Shown: one piece after another, positions 11,791 through 24,400 of the stretch
Layout: each line of letters opens with the position of its first letter
Numbering within the stretch: the first letter of the stretch is position 1
Notes under the pieces: generated by a model
What the model was told of the DNA's origin: nothing
The model's database searches: none
The model's input: the letters and a program-made list of their open reading frames with translations, nothing else
DNA from: Tupaia tana
Lineage: Eukaryota; Chordata; Mammalia; Scandentia; Tupaiidae
NCBI GenBank assembly: GCA_026018925.1
Contig: JAKSZU010000139.1
Location: 1 to 64,000, forward strand
Reading direction: 5' to 3'
DNA length: 64,000 nt
Translations under genes and position numbers: made by a program

Positions 11791-14700
11791 AAGTCTCCTG
11801 CCTGGGAGAAAGGAGCAGAAGGGCTTATTAACAAAACAAAAGATGGAGCTGAGAGCCAGAGAGAAATTCTACCTTTAAAAAAATCGTAAAAAGGACAAAT
11901 TACCAAAAAAAAATGAGGAGACAGGAGCAGAGAGAGACAGAGATCTCAGAGACACAGAGACAGGGATAGAAGGCCAGAGGGGCTCCCTACCACACTAGCT
12001 TTGCTTGCTGGAGGCTGAATTATGAGTAGAAAATCTTCATTTCTCCTGTGCCTGAAATATCTAGTTCCCAGTATCCATGTGGAATCTTCTCAGAGAATGG
12101 CTCAACTCTCCTGCCTGGGAGAAAGGAGCAGAAGGGCTTATTAACAAAACAAAAGATGGAGCTGAGAGCCAGAGAGAAATTCTACCTTTAAAAAAATCGT
12201 AAAAAGGAAAAATGACCAAAAAAATATGAGGAGACAGGAGCAGAGAGAGACAGAGACCTCAGAGACACAGAGACAGGGATAGAAGGCCAGAGGGGCTCCG
12301 TACCACACTAGCTTTGCTTGCTGGAGGCTGAATTATGAGTAGAAAATCTTCATTTCTCCTGTGCCTGAAATATCTAGTTCCCAGTATCCATTTGGAACCT
12401 TCTCAGAGAATGGCTCACTCTCCTGCCTGGGAGAAAGGAGCAGAAGGGCTTATTAACAAAACAAAAGATGGACCTGAGAGCCAGTGAGAAATTCTACCTT
12501 TAAAAACATCGTAAAAAGGAAAAATTACCAAAAAAAATAAATGAGGAGACAGGAGCTGAGAGAGACAGAGACCTCAGAGACACAGAGACAGGGATAGAAG
12601 GCCAGAGGGGCTCCCTACCACACTAGCTTTGCTTGCTGGAGGCTGAATTATGAGTAGAAAATCTTCATTTCTCCTGTGCCTTAAATATCTAGTTCCCAGT
12701 ATCCATGTGGAATCTTCTCAGAGAATGGCTCAACTCTCCTGCCTGGGAGAAAGGAGCAGAAGGGCTTATTAACAAAGCAAAAGATGGAGCTAAGAGCCAG
12801 AGAGAAATTCTACCTTTAAAAAAATCGTAAAAAGGAAAAATTACCAAAAAAATATGAGGAGACAGGAGCAGAGAGAGACAGAGACCTCAGAGACACAGAG
12901 ACAGGGATAGAAGGCCAGAGGGGCTCCCTACCACACTAGCTTTGCTTGCTGGAGGCTGAATTATGAGTAGAAAATCTTCATTTCTCCTGTGCCTGAAATA
13001 TCTAGTTCCCAGTATCCATGTGGAATCTTCTCAGAGAATGGCTCAACTCTCCTGCCTGGGAGAAAGGAGCAGAAGGGCTTATTAACAAAACAAAAGATGG
13101 AGCTGAGAGTCAGAGAGAAATTCTTCCTTTAAAAAATCGTAAAAAGGAAAAATTACCAAAAAAATAAATGAGGAGACAGGAGCAGAGAGAGACAGAGACC
13201 TCAGAGACACAGAGACAGGGAGAGAAGGCCAGAGGGGCTCCCTACCACACTAGCTTTGCTTTCTGGAGGCTGAATTATGAGTTGAAAATCTTCATTTCTC
13301 CTGTGCCTGAAATATCTAGTTCCGAGTATCCATGTGGAATCTTCTCAGAGAATAACTCAACTCTCCTGCCTGGAGAAAGGAGCAGAAGGGCTTATTAACA
13401 AAACAAAAGATGGAGCTGAGAGCCAGAGAGAAATTCTACCTTTCAAAAAATCGTAAAAAGGAAAAATTACCCAAAAAATAATGAGGAGACCGGAGCAGAG
13501 AGAGACAGAGACCTCAGAGACACAGAGACAGGGATAGAAGGCCAGAGGGGCTCCCTACCACACTAGCTTTGCTTGCTGGAGGCTGAATTATGAGTACAAA
13601 ATCTTCATTTCTCCTGTGCCTGAGATATCTAGTTCCCAGTATCCATGTGGAATCTTCTCAGAGAATGGCTCAACTCTCCTGCCTGGGAGAAAGGAGCAGA
13701 AGGGCTTATTAACAAAACAAAAGATGGAGCTGAGAGCCAGAGAGAAATTCTACTTTTAAAAAATCGTAAAAAGGACAAATTACCAAAAAAAAATGAGGAG
13801 ACAGGAGCAGAGAGAGACAGAGATCTCAGAGACACAGAGACAGGGATAGAAGGCCAGAGGGGCTCCTTACCACACTAGCTTTGCTTGCTGGAGGCTGAAT
13901 TATGAGTAGAAAATCTTCATTACTCCTGTGCCTGAAATATCTAGTTCCCAGTATCCATGTGGAATCTTCTCAGAGAATGGCTCAACTCTCCTGCCTGGGG
14001 GAAAGGAGCAGAAGGGCTTATTAACAAAACAAAAGATGGAGCTGAGAGCCAGAGAGAAATTCTACCTTTAAAAAAATCGTAAAAAGGAAAAATGTCCAAA
14101 AAAAAATGAGAAGACAGGAGCAGAGAGAGACAGAGACCTCAGAGACACAGAGACAGGGATAGAAGGCCAGAGGGGCTCCGTACCACACTAGCTTTGCTTG
14201 CTGGAGGCTGAATTATGAGTAGAAAATCTTCATTTCTCCTGTGGCTGAAATATCTAGTTCCCAGTATCCATGTGGAATCTTCTCAGAGAATGGCTCAACT
14301 CTTCTGCCTGGGAGAAAGGAGCAGAAGGGCTTATTAACAAAACAAAAGATGGAGCTGAGAGCCAGAGAGAAATTCTACCTTTAAAAAAATCGTAAAAAGG
14401 AAAAATTACCAAAAAAAAATGAGGAGACAGGAGCAGAGAGAGACAGAGACCTCAGAGACACAGAGACAGGGATAGAAGGCCAGAGGGGCTCCCTACCACA
14501 CTATCTTTGCTTTCTGGAGGCTGAATTATGAGTTGAAAATCTTCATTTCTCCTGTGCCTGAAATATTTAATTCCGAGTATCCATGTGGAATCTTCTCAGA
14601 GAATGGCTCAACTCTCCTGCCTGGGAGAAAGGAGCAGAAGGGCTTATTAACAAAACAAAAGATGGAGCTGAGAGCCAGAGAGAAATTCTACCTTTCAAAA

Positions 14701-17700
14701 AATCGTAAAAAGGAAAAATTACCCAAAAAATAATGAGGAGACCGGAGCAGAGAGAGACAGAGACCTCAGAGACACAGAGACAGGGAGAGAAGGCCAGAGG
14801 GGCTCCCTACCACACTAGCTTTGCTTGCTGGAGACTGAATTATGAGTAGAAAATCTTCATTTCTCCTGTGCCTGAAATATCTAGTTCCCAGTATCCATGT
14901 GGAATCTTCTCAGAGAATGGCTCAACTCTCCTGCCTGGGAGAAAGGAGCAGAAGGGCTTATTAACAAAGCAAAAGATGGAGCTAAGAGCCAGAGAGAAAT
15001 TCTACCTTTAAAAAAATCATAAAAGGAAAAATTACCAAAAAAATATGAGGAGACAGGAGCAGAGAGAGACAGAGTCCTCAGAGACACAGAGACAGGGATA
15101 GAAGGCCAGAGGGGCTCCCTACCACAGTAGCTTTGCTTGCTGGAGGCTGAATTATGAGTAGAAAATCTTCATTTCTCCTGTGCCTGAAATATCTAGTTCC
15201 CAGTATCCATGTGGAATCTTCTCAGAGAATGGCTCAACTCTCCTGCCTGGGAGAAAGGAGCAGAAGGGCTTATTAACAAAACAAAAGATGGAGCTGAGAG
15301 TCAGAGAGAAATTCTTCCTTTCAAAAAATCGTAAAAAGGAAAAATTACCAAAAAAATAAATGAGGAGACAGGAGCAGAGAGAGACAGAGACCTCAGAGAC
15401 ACAGAGACAGGGAGAGAAGGCCAGAGGGGCTCCCTACCACACTAGCTTTGCTTTCTGGAGGCTGAATTATGAGTTGAAAATCTTCATTTCTCCTGTGCCT
15501 GAAATATCTAGTTCCGAGTATCCATGTGGAATCTTCTCAGAGAATGGCTCAACTCTCCTGCCTGGGAGAAAGGAGCAGAAGGGCTTATTAACAAAACAAA
15601 AGATGGAGCTGAGAGCCAGAGAGAAATTCTACCTTTCAAAAAATCGTAAAAAGGAAAAATTACCCAAAAAATAATGAGGAGACCGGAGCAGAGAGAGACA
15701 GAGACCTCATAGACACAGAGACAGGGATAGAAGGCCAGAGGGGCTCCCTACCACACTAGCTTTGCTTGCTGGAGGCTGAATTATGAGTAGAAAATCTTCA
15801 TTTCTCCTGTGCCTGAAATATCTAGTTCCCAGTATCCATGTGGAATCTTCTCAGAGAATGGCTCAACTCTCCTGCCTGGGAGAAAGGAGCAGAAGGGCTT
15901 ATTAACAAAACAAAAGATGGAGCTGAGAGCCAGAGAGAAATTCTACCTTTAAAAAAATCGTAAAAAGGACAAATTACCAAAAAAAAAATGAGGAGACAGG
16001 AGCAGAGAGAGACAGAGATCTCAGAGACACAGAGACAGGGATAGAAGGCCAGAGGGGCTCCCTACCACACTAGCTTTGCTTGCTGGAGGCTGAATTATGA
16101 GTAGAAAATCTTCATTACTCCTGTGCCTGAAATATCTAGTTCCCAGTATCCATGTGGAATCTTCTCAGAGAATGGCTCAACTCTCCTGCCTGGGGGAAAG
16201 GAGCAGAAGGGCTTATTAACAAAACAAAAGATGGAGCTGAGAGTCAGAGAGAAATTCTTACTTTAAAAAAATCATAAAAAGGAAAAATTACCAAAAAAAA
16301 TGAGGAGGCAAGAGCAGAGAGAGACAGAGACCTCAGAGACACAGAGACAGGTATAGAAGGCCAGAGGGGCTCCCTACCACACTAGCTTTGCTTGCTGGAG
16401 GCGGAATTATGAGTAGAAAATCTTCATTTCTCCTGTGCCTGAAATATCTAGTTCCCAGTATCCATGTGGAATCTTCTCAGAGAATGGCTCAACTCTCCTG
16501 CCTGGGAGAAAGGAGCAGAAGGGCTTATTAACAAAACAAAAGATGGAGCTGAGAGCCAGAGAGAAATTCTACCTTTAAAAAAATCGTAAAAAGGAAAAAT
16601 GACCAAAAAAATATGAGGAGACAGGAGCAGAGAGAGACAGAGACCTCAGAGACACAGAGACAGGGATAGAAGGCCAGAGGGGCTCCGTACCACACTAGCT
16701 TTGCTTGCTGGAGGCTGAATTATGAGTAGAAAATCTTCATTTCTCCTGTGCCTGAAATATCTAGTTCCCAGTATCCATTTGGAACCTTCTCAGAGAATGG
16801 CTCAACTCTCCTGCCTGGGAGAAAGGAGCAGAAGGGCTTATTAACAAAACAAAAGATGGAGCTGAGAGCCAGAGAGAAATTCTACCTTTCAAAAAATCGT
16901 AAAAAGGAAAAATTACCCAAAAAATAATGAGGAGACCGGAGCAGAGAGGGACAGAGACCTCAGAGACACAGAGACAGGGATAGAAGGCCAGAGGGGCTCC
17001 CTACCACACTAGCTTTGCTTGCTGGAGACTGAATTATGAGTAGAAAATCTTCATTTCTCCTGTGCCTGAAATATCTAGTTCCCAGTATCCATGTGGAATC
17101 TTCTCAGAGAATGGCTCAACTCTCCTGCCTGGGAGAAAGGAGCAGAAGGGCTTATTAACAAAGCAAAAGATGGAGCTAAGAGCCAGAGAGAAATTCTACC
17201 TTTAAAAAAATCGTAAAAAGGAAAAATTACCAAAAAAATATGAGGAGACAGGAGCAGAGAGAGACAGAGACCTCAGAGACACAGAGACAGGGATAGAAGG
17301 CCAGAGGGGCTCCCTACCACAGTAGCTTTGCTTGCTGGAGGCTGAATTATGAGTAGAAAATCTTCATTTCTCCTGTGCCTGAAATATCTAGTTCCCAGTA
17401 TCCATGTGGAATCTTCTCAGAGAATGGCTCAACTCTCCTGCCTGGGAGAAAGGAGCAGAAGGGCTTATTAACAAAACAAAAGATGGAGCTGAGAGCCAGA
17501 GAGAAATTCTACCTTTAAAAAAATCGTAAAAAGGACAAATTACCAAAAAAAAATGAGGAGACAGGAGCAGAGAGAGACAGAGATCTCAGAGACACAGAGA
17601 CAGGGATAGAAGGCCAGAGGGGCTCCCTACCACACTAGCTTTGCTTGCTGGAGGCTGAATTATGAGTAGAAAATCTTCATTACTCCTGTGCCTGAAATAT

Positions 17701-18605
17701 CTAGTTCCCAGTATCCATGTGGAATCTTCTCAGAGAATGGCTCAACTCTCCTGCCTGGGAGAAAGGAGCAGAAGGGCTTATTAACAAAACAAAAGATGGA
17801 GCTGAGAGTCAGAGAGAAATTCTTCCTTTAAAAAAATCATAAAAAGGAAAAATTACCAAAAAAAAATGAGGAGGCAGGAGCAGAGAGAGACAGAGACCTC
17901 AGAGACACAGAGACAGGGATAGAAGGCCAGAGGGGCTCCCTACCACACTAGCTTTGCTTGCTGGAGGCGGAATTATGAGTAGAAAATCTTCATTTCTCCT
18001 GTGCCTGAAATATCTAGTTCCCAGTATCCATGTGGAATCTTCTCAGAGAATGGCTCAACTCTCCTGCCTGGGAGAAAGGAGCAGAAGGGCTTATTAACAA
18101 AACAAAAGATGGAGCTGAGAGCCAGAGAGAAATTCTACCTTTAAAAAAATCGTAAAAAGGAAATAGGACCAAAAAAATATGAGGAGACAGGAGCAGAGAG
18201 AGACAGAGACCTCAGAGACACAGAGACAGGGATAGAAGGCCAGAGGGGCTCCCTACCACACTAGCTTTGCTTGCTGGAGGCTGAATTATGAGTAGAAAAT
18301 CTTCATTTCTCCTGTGCCTGAAATATCTAGTTCCCAGTATCCATGTGGAATCTTCTCAGAGAATGGCTCAACTCTCCTACCTGGGACAAAGGAGCAGAAG
18401 GGCTTATTAACAAAACAAAAGATGGAGCTGAGAGCCAGAGAGAAATTCTACCTTTCAAAAAATCGTAAAAAGGAAAAATGACCAAAAAAATATGAGGAGA
18501 CAGGAGCAGAGAGAGACAGAGACCTCAGAGACACAGAGACAGGGATAGAAGGCCAGAGGGGCTTCCTACCACACTAGCTTTGCTTGCTGGAGGCTGAATT
18601 ATGAG

Positions 18606-21600
18606 TAGAAAATCTTCATTTCTCCTGTGCCTGAAATATCTAGTTCCCTGTATCCATGTGGAATCTTCTCAGAGAATGGCTCAACTCTCCTGCCTGGGAG
18701 AAAGGAGCAGCAGGGCTTATTAACAAAACAAAAGATGGAGCTGAGAGCCAGAGGGAAATTCTAACTTTAACAAAATCGTAAAAAGAAAAAATTACCAAAA
18801 AAAAAATGAGGAGACAGGAGCAGAGAGAGACAGAGACCTCAGAGACACAGAGACAGGGATAGAAGGCCAGAGGGGCTCCCTCCCACACTAGTTTTGCTTT
18901 CTGGAGGCTGAATTATGAGTTGAAAATCTTCATTTCTCCTGTGCCTGAGATATCTAGTTCCCAGTATCCATGTGGAATCTTCTCAGAGAATGGCTCAACT
19001 CTCCGGCCTGGGAGAAAGGAGCAGAAGGGCTTATTAACAAAAGAAAAGATGGAACTGAGAGCCAGAGAGAAATTCTACCTTTCAAAAAATCGTAAAAAGG
19101 AAAAATTACCAAAAAAATAATGAGGAGACCGGAGCAGAGAGAGACAGAGACCTCAGAGACACAGAGACAGGGATAGAAGGCCAGAGGGGCTACCTACCAC
19201 ACTAGCTTTGCTTGCTGGAGGCTGAATTATGAGTAGAAAATCTTCATTTCTCCTGTGCCTGAAATATCTAGTTCCCAGTATCCATGTGGAATCTTCTCAG
19301 AGAATGGCTCAACTCTCCTGCCTGGGAGAAAGGAGCAGAAGGTCTTATTAACAAAGGAAAAGATGGAGCTGAGAGCCAGAGAGAAATTCTACCTTTAAAA
19401 AAATCGTAAAAAGGAAAAATTACCAAAAAAATATGAGGAGACAGGAGCAGAGAGAGACAGAGACCTCAGAGACACAGAGACAGGGATAGAAGGACACAGG
19501 GGCTCCCTACCACACTAGCTTGGCTTGCTGGAGGCTGAATTATGAGTAGAAAATCTACATTTCTCCTGTGCCTGAAATATCCAGTTCCCAGTATCCATGT
19601 GGAATATTTTCAGAGAATGGTTCAACTCTCCTTCCTGGGAGAAAGGAGAAGAAGGGCTTATTAACAAAACAAAAGATGGAGCTGAGAGACAGAGAAAAAT
19701 TCTACCTTTCAAAAAATCGTAAAAAGGAAAAATTACCAAAAAAAAAATGAGGAGACAGGAGCAGAGAGAGACAGAGACCTCAGAGACACAGAGACAGGGA
19801 TAGAAGGCCAGAGGGGCTCCCTACCACAGTAGCTTTGCTTGCTGGAGGCTGAATTATGAGTAGAAAATCTTCATTTCTCCTGTGGCTGAAATATCTAGTT
19901 CCCAGTATCCATGTGGAATCTTCTCAGAGAATGGCTCAACTCTCCTGCCTGGGAGAAAGGAGCAGAAGGGCTTATTAACAAAACAAAAGATGGAGCTGAG
20001 AGTCAGAGAGAAATTCTTCCTTTAAAAAAAATCATAAAAAGGAAAAATTACCAAAAAAAATGAGGAGACAGGAGCAGAGAGAGACAGAGACCTCAGAGAC
20101 ACAGAGACAGGGATAGAAGTCCAGAGGGGCTCCCTACCACACTAGCTTTGCTTGCTGGAGGCTGAATTATGAGTAGAAAATCTTCATTGCTCCTGTGCCT
20201 GAAATATCTAGTTCCCAGTATCCATGTGGAATCTTCTCAGAGAATGGCTCAACTCTCCTGCCTGGGAGAAAGGAGCAGAAGGGCTTATTAACAAAACAAA
20301 AGATGGACCTGAGAGCCAGTGAGAAATTCTACCTTTAAAAAAATCATAAAAAGGAAAAATTACCAAAAAAAAAAAAAATGAGGAGACAGGAGCAGAGAGA
20401 GACAGAGATCTCAGAGACACAGAGACAGGGATAGAAGGCCAAAGGGGCTCCCTACCACACTAGCTTTGCTTGCTGTAGGCTGAATTATGAGTAGAAAATC
20501 TTCATTTCTCCTGTGCCTGAAATATCTAGTTCCCAGTATCCATGTGGAATCTTCTCAGAGAATGGCTCAACTCTCCTGCCTGGGAGAAAGGAGCAGAAGG
20601 GCTTATTAACAAAACAAAAGATGGAGCTGAGAGCCAGAGAGAAATTCTACCTTTAAAAAAATCGTAAAAAGGACAAATTACCAAAAAAAAATGAGGAGAC
20701 AGGAGCAGAGGGAGACAGAGACCTCAGAGACACAGAGACAGGGATAGAAGGCCAGAGGGGCTCCCTACCACACTAGCTTTGCTTGCTGGAGGCTGAATTA
20801 TGAGTAGAAAATCTTCATTTCTCCTGTGCCTGAAATATCTAGTTCCCAGTATCCATGTGGAATCTTCTCAGAGAATGGCTCAACTCTCCTGCCTGGGAGA
20901 AAGGAGCAGAAGGGCTTATTAACAAAAGAAAAGATGGAGCTGAGAGTCAGAGAGAAATTCTTCCTTTAAAAAAAATCATAAAAAGGAAAAATTACCAAAA
21001 AAAAATGAGGGAGACAGGAGCAGAGAGAAACAGAGAATTCAGAGACACAGAGACAGGGATAGAAGTCCAGAGGGGCTCCCTACCACACTAGCTTTGCTTG
21101 CTGGAGGCTGAATTATGTGTAGAAAATCTTCATTTCTCCTGTGCCTGAAATATCTAGTTTCCAGTATCCATGTGGAATCTTCTCAGAGAATGGCTCAACT
21201 CTCCTGCCTGGGAGAAAGGAGCAGAAGGGCTTATTTAGAAAACAAATGATGGACCTGAGAGCCAGTGAGAAATTCTACCTTTAAAAAAATCGTAAAAAGG
21301 AAATATTACCAAAAAAAAAATGAGGAGACAGGAGCAGAGAGAGACAGAGACCTCAGAGACACAGAGACAGGGATAGAAGGCCAGAGGGGCTCCCTACCAC
21401 ACTAGCTTTGCTTTCTGGAGGCTGAATTATGAGTAGAAAATCTTCATTTCCCTGTGCCTGAAATATCTAGTTCCCAGTATCCATGTGGAATCTTCTCAGA
21501 GAATGGCTCAACTCTCCTGCCTGGGAAAAAGGAGCAGAAGGGCTTATTAACAAAACAAAAGATGGAGCTGAGAGCCAGGGAAAAATTCTACCTTTCAAAA

Positions 21601-22130
21601 AATCGTAAAAAGGAAAAATTACCAAAAAAAAATGAGGAGACAGGAGCAGAGAGAGACAGAGACCTCAGAGACACAGAGACAGGGATAGACGGCCAGAGGG
21701 GCTCCCTACCACACTAGCTTTGCTTTCTGGAGGCTGAATTATGAGTAGAAAATCTTCATTACTCCTGTGCCTGAAATATCTAGTTCCCAGTATCCATGTG
21801 GAATCTTCTCAGAGAATGGCTCAACTCTCCTGCCTGGGAGAAAGGAGCAGAAGGGCTTATTAACAAAACAAAAGATGGAGCTGAGAGTCAGAGAGAAATT
21901 CTTCCTTTAAAAAAATCATAAAAAGGAAAAAATTACCAAAAAAAATGAGGAGACAGGAGCAGAGAGAGACAGAGACCTCAGAGACACAGAGACAGGGATA
22001 GAAGGCCAGAGGGGCTCCCTACCACACTAGCTTTGCTTGCTGGAGGCGGAATTATGAGTAGAAAATCTTCATTTCTCCTGTGCCTGAAATATCTAGTTCC
22101 CAGTGTCCATGTGGAATCTTCTCAGAGAAT
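18606..22130 (+). repeat. 11-monomer core segment, copy 2
   Basis: It follows the diagnostic order of the first core copy about 11.91 kb further right: CCCTGTATCC at about 18,646, CTCCGGCC near 19,002, CTTGGCTTGC near 19,519, TTCATTGCTCC near 20,184, GAATTC at 21,035 and TTCCCTGTGCC near 21,447. Private changes against core copy 1 include AATATTTTCAG near 19,603, shared with core copy 3, so copies 2 and 3 look closer to each other than to copy 1. Confidence 0.85.
20365..20378 (+). repeat. Elongated A-tract, 14 A
   Basis: Second copy of the long A-tract, at the same position of the HOR as 8,457-8,470 and again directly before ATGAGGAG. Confidence 0.95.
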
Positions 22131-23889
22131 GGCTCAACTCTCCTGCCTGGGAGAAAGGAGCAGAAGGGCTTATTAACAAAACAAAAGATGGAGCTGAGAG
22201 CCAGAGAGAAATTCTACCTTTAAAAAAATCGTAAAAAGGACAAATTACCAAAAAAAAAATGAGGAGACAGGAGCAGAGAGAGACAGAGACCTCAGAGACA
22301 CAGAGACAGGGATAGAAGGCCAGAGGGGCTCCCTACCACACTAGCTTTGCTTGCTGGAGGCTGAATTATGAGTAGAAAATCTTCATTTCTCCTGTGCCTG
22401 AAATATCTAGTTCCCAGTATCCATGTGGAAACTTCTCAGAGAATGGCTCAACTCTCCTGCCTGGAGAAAGGAGCAGAAGGGCTTATTAACAAAAGAAAAG
22501 ATGGAGCTGAGAGTCAGAGAGAAATTCTTCCTTTAAAAAAAATCATAAAAAGGAAAAATTAGCAAAAAAAAATGAGGAGACAGGAGCAGAGAGAAACAGA
22601 GAATTCAGAGACACAGAGACAGGGATAGAAGTCCAGAGGGGCTCCCTACCACACTAGCTTTGCTTGTTGGAGGCTGAATTATGTGTAGAAAATCTTCATT
22701 TCTCCTGTGCCTGAAATATCTAGTTTCCAGTATCCATGTGGAAACTTCTCAGAGAATGGCTCAACTCTCCTGCCTGGGAGAAAGGAGCAGAAGGGCTTAT
22801 TTACAAAACAAATGATGGACCTGAGAGCCAGTGAGAAATTCTACCTTTAAAAAAATCGTAAAAAGGAAAAATTACCAAAAAAAAAATGAGGAGACAGGAG
22901 CAGAGAGAGACAGAGACCTCAGAGACACAGAGACAGGGATAGAAGGCCAGAGGGGCTCCCTACCACACTAGCTTTGCTTTCTGGAGTCTGAATTATGAGT
23001 AGAAAATCTTCATTACTCCTGTGCCTGAAATATCTAGTTCCCAGTATCCATGTGGAATCTTCTCAGAGAATGGCTCAACTCTCCTGCCTGGGAGAAAGGA
23101 GCAGAAGGGCTTATTAACAAAACAAAAGATGGAGCTGAGAGTCAGAGAGAAATTCTTCCTTTAAAAAAAATCATAAAAAGGAAAAAATTACCAAAAAAAA
23201 TGAGGAGACAGGAGCAGAGAGAGACAGAGACCTCAGAGACACAGAGACAGGGATAGAAGGCCAGAGGGGCTCCCTACCACACTAGCTTTGCTTGCTGGAG
23301 GCGGAATTATGAGTAGAAAATCTTCATTTCTCCTGTGCCTGAAATATCTAGTTCCCAGTGTCCATGTGGAATCTTCTCAGAGAATGGCTCAACTCTCCTG
23401 CCTGGGAGAAAGGAGCAGAAGGGCTTATTAACAAAACAAAAGATGGAGCTGAGAGCCAGAGAGAAATTCTACCTTTAAAAAATCGTAAAAAGGAAAAATT
23501 ACCAAAAAAAAATGAGGAGACAGGAGCAGAGAGAGACAGAGACCTCAGAGACACAGAGACAGGGATAGAAGGCCACAGGGACTCCCTACCACACTAGCTT
23601 TGCTTGCTGTAGGCTGAATTATGAGTAGAAAATCTTCATTTCTCCTGTGCCTGAAATATCTAGTTCCCAGTATCCATGTGGAATCTTCTCAGAGAATGGC
23701 TCAAGTCTCCTGCCTGGGAGAAAGGAGCAGAAGGGCTTATTAACAAAACAAAAGATGGAGCTGAGAGCCAGAGAGAAATTCTACCTTTAAAAAAAATCGT
23801 AAAAAGGACAAATTACCAAAAAAAAATGAGGAGACAGGAGCAGAGAGAGACAGAGATCTCAGAGACACAGAGACAGGGATAGAAGGCCA

Positions 23890-24400
23890 GAGGGGCTCCC
23901 TACCACACTAGCTTTGCTTGCTGGAGGCTGAATTATGAGTAGAAAATCTTCATTTCTCCTGTGCCTGAAATATCTAGTTCCCAGTATCCATGTGGAATCT
24001 TCTCAGAGAATGGCTCAACTCTCCTGCCTGGGGGAAAGGAGCAGAAGGGCTTATTAACAAAACAAAAGATGGAGCTGAGAGTCAGAGAGAAATTCTTCCT
24101 TTAAAAAAATCATAAAAACGAAAAATTACCAAAAAAAATGAGGAGGCAGGAGCAGAGAGAGACAGAGACCTCAGAGACACAGAGACAGGGATAGAAGGCC
24201 AGAGGGGCTCCCTACCACACTAGCTTTGCTTGCTGGAGGCGGAATTATGAGTAGAAAATCTTCATTTCTCCTGTGCCTGAAATATCTAGTTCCCAGTATC
24301 CATGTGGAATCTTCTCAGAGAATGGCTCAACTCTCCTGCCTGGGAGAAAGGAGCAGAAGGGCTTATTAACAAAACAAAAGATGGAGCTGAGAGCCAGAGA
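23890..24400 (+). repeat. Region holding one extra monomer relative to HOR copy 1
   Basis: Between the shared markers CAAGTCTCC and TTTGGAACC there are 600 bp in copy 1 (11,791 to 12,391) but 912 bp in copy 2 (23,703 to 24,615), a difference of one monomer. Copy 2 has a CTGGGGGAAAGG/GAGAGTC/GAGGAGGC monomer followed by a GGCGGAATTAT monomer. Copy 1 has a single monomer here that looks like the left part of the first and the right part of the second. A one-monomer in-phase deletion in copy 1 explains this best; gain in copy 2 is possible. Confidence 0.72.

Larger units (their letters stand above)
788..12690 (+). repeat. Long HOR copy 1 (~38 monomers, 11.9 kb)
   Basis: Nearly every monomer has its closest match 11,903-11,912 bp to the right, about 38 monomers away. 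Anchor pairs include AATAACTC (1,448 and 13,351), CCCTGTATCC (about 6,739 and 18,645), TTCCCTGTGCC (about 9,539 and 21,449) and CAAGTCTCC (11,790 and 23,702). Differences are few, for example TATTTCCC near 7,050 against TAGTTCCC in copy 2, and one A lost near 7,137. The left limit is where copy 2 stops matching. Left of about 788 the window holds extra 7-mer sequence instead of the junction found before copies 2 and 3. Next to copy 2 it lacks one monomer near 12.0 kb. Confidence 0.88.
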
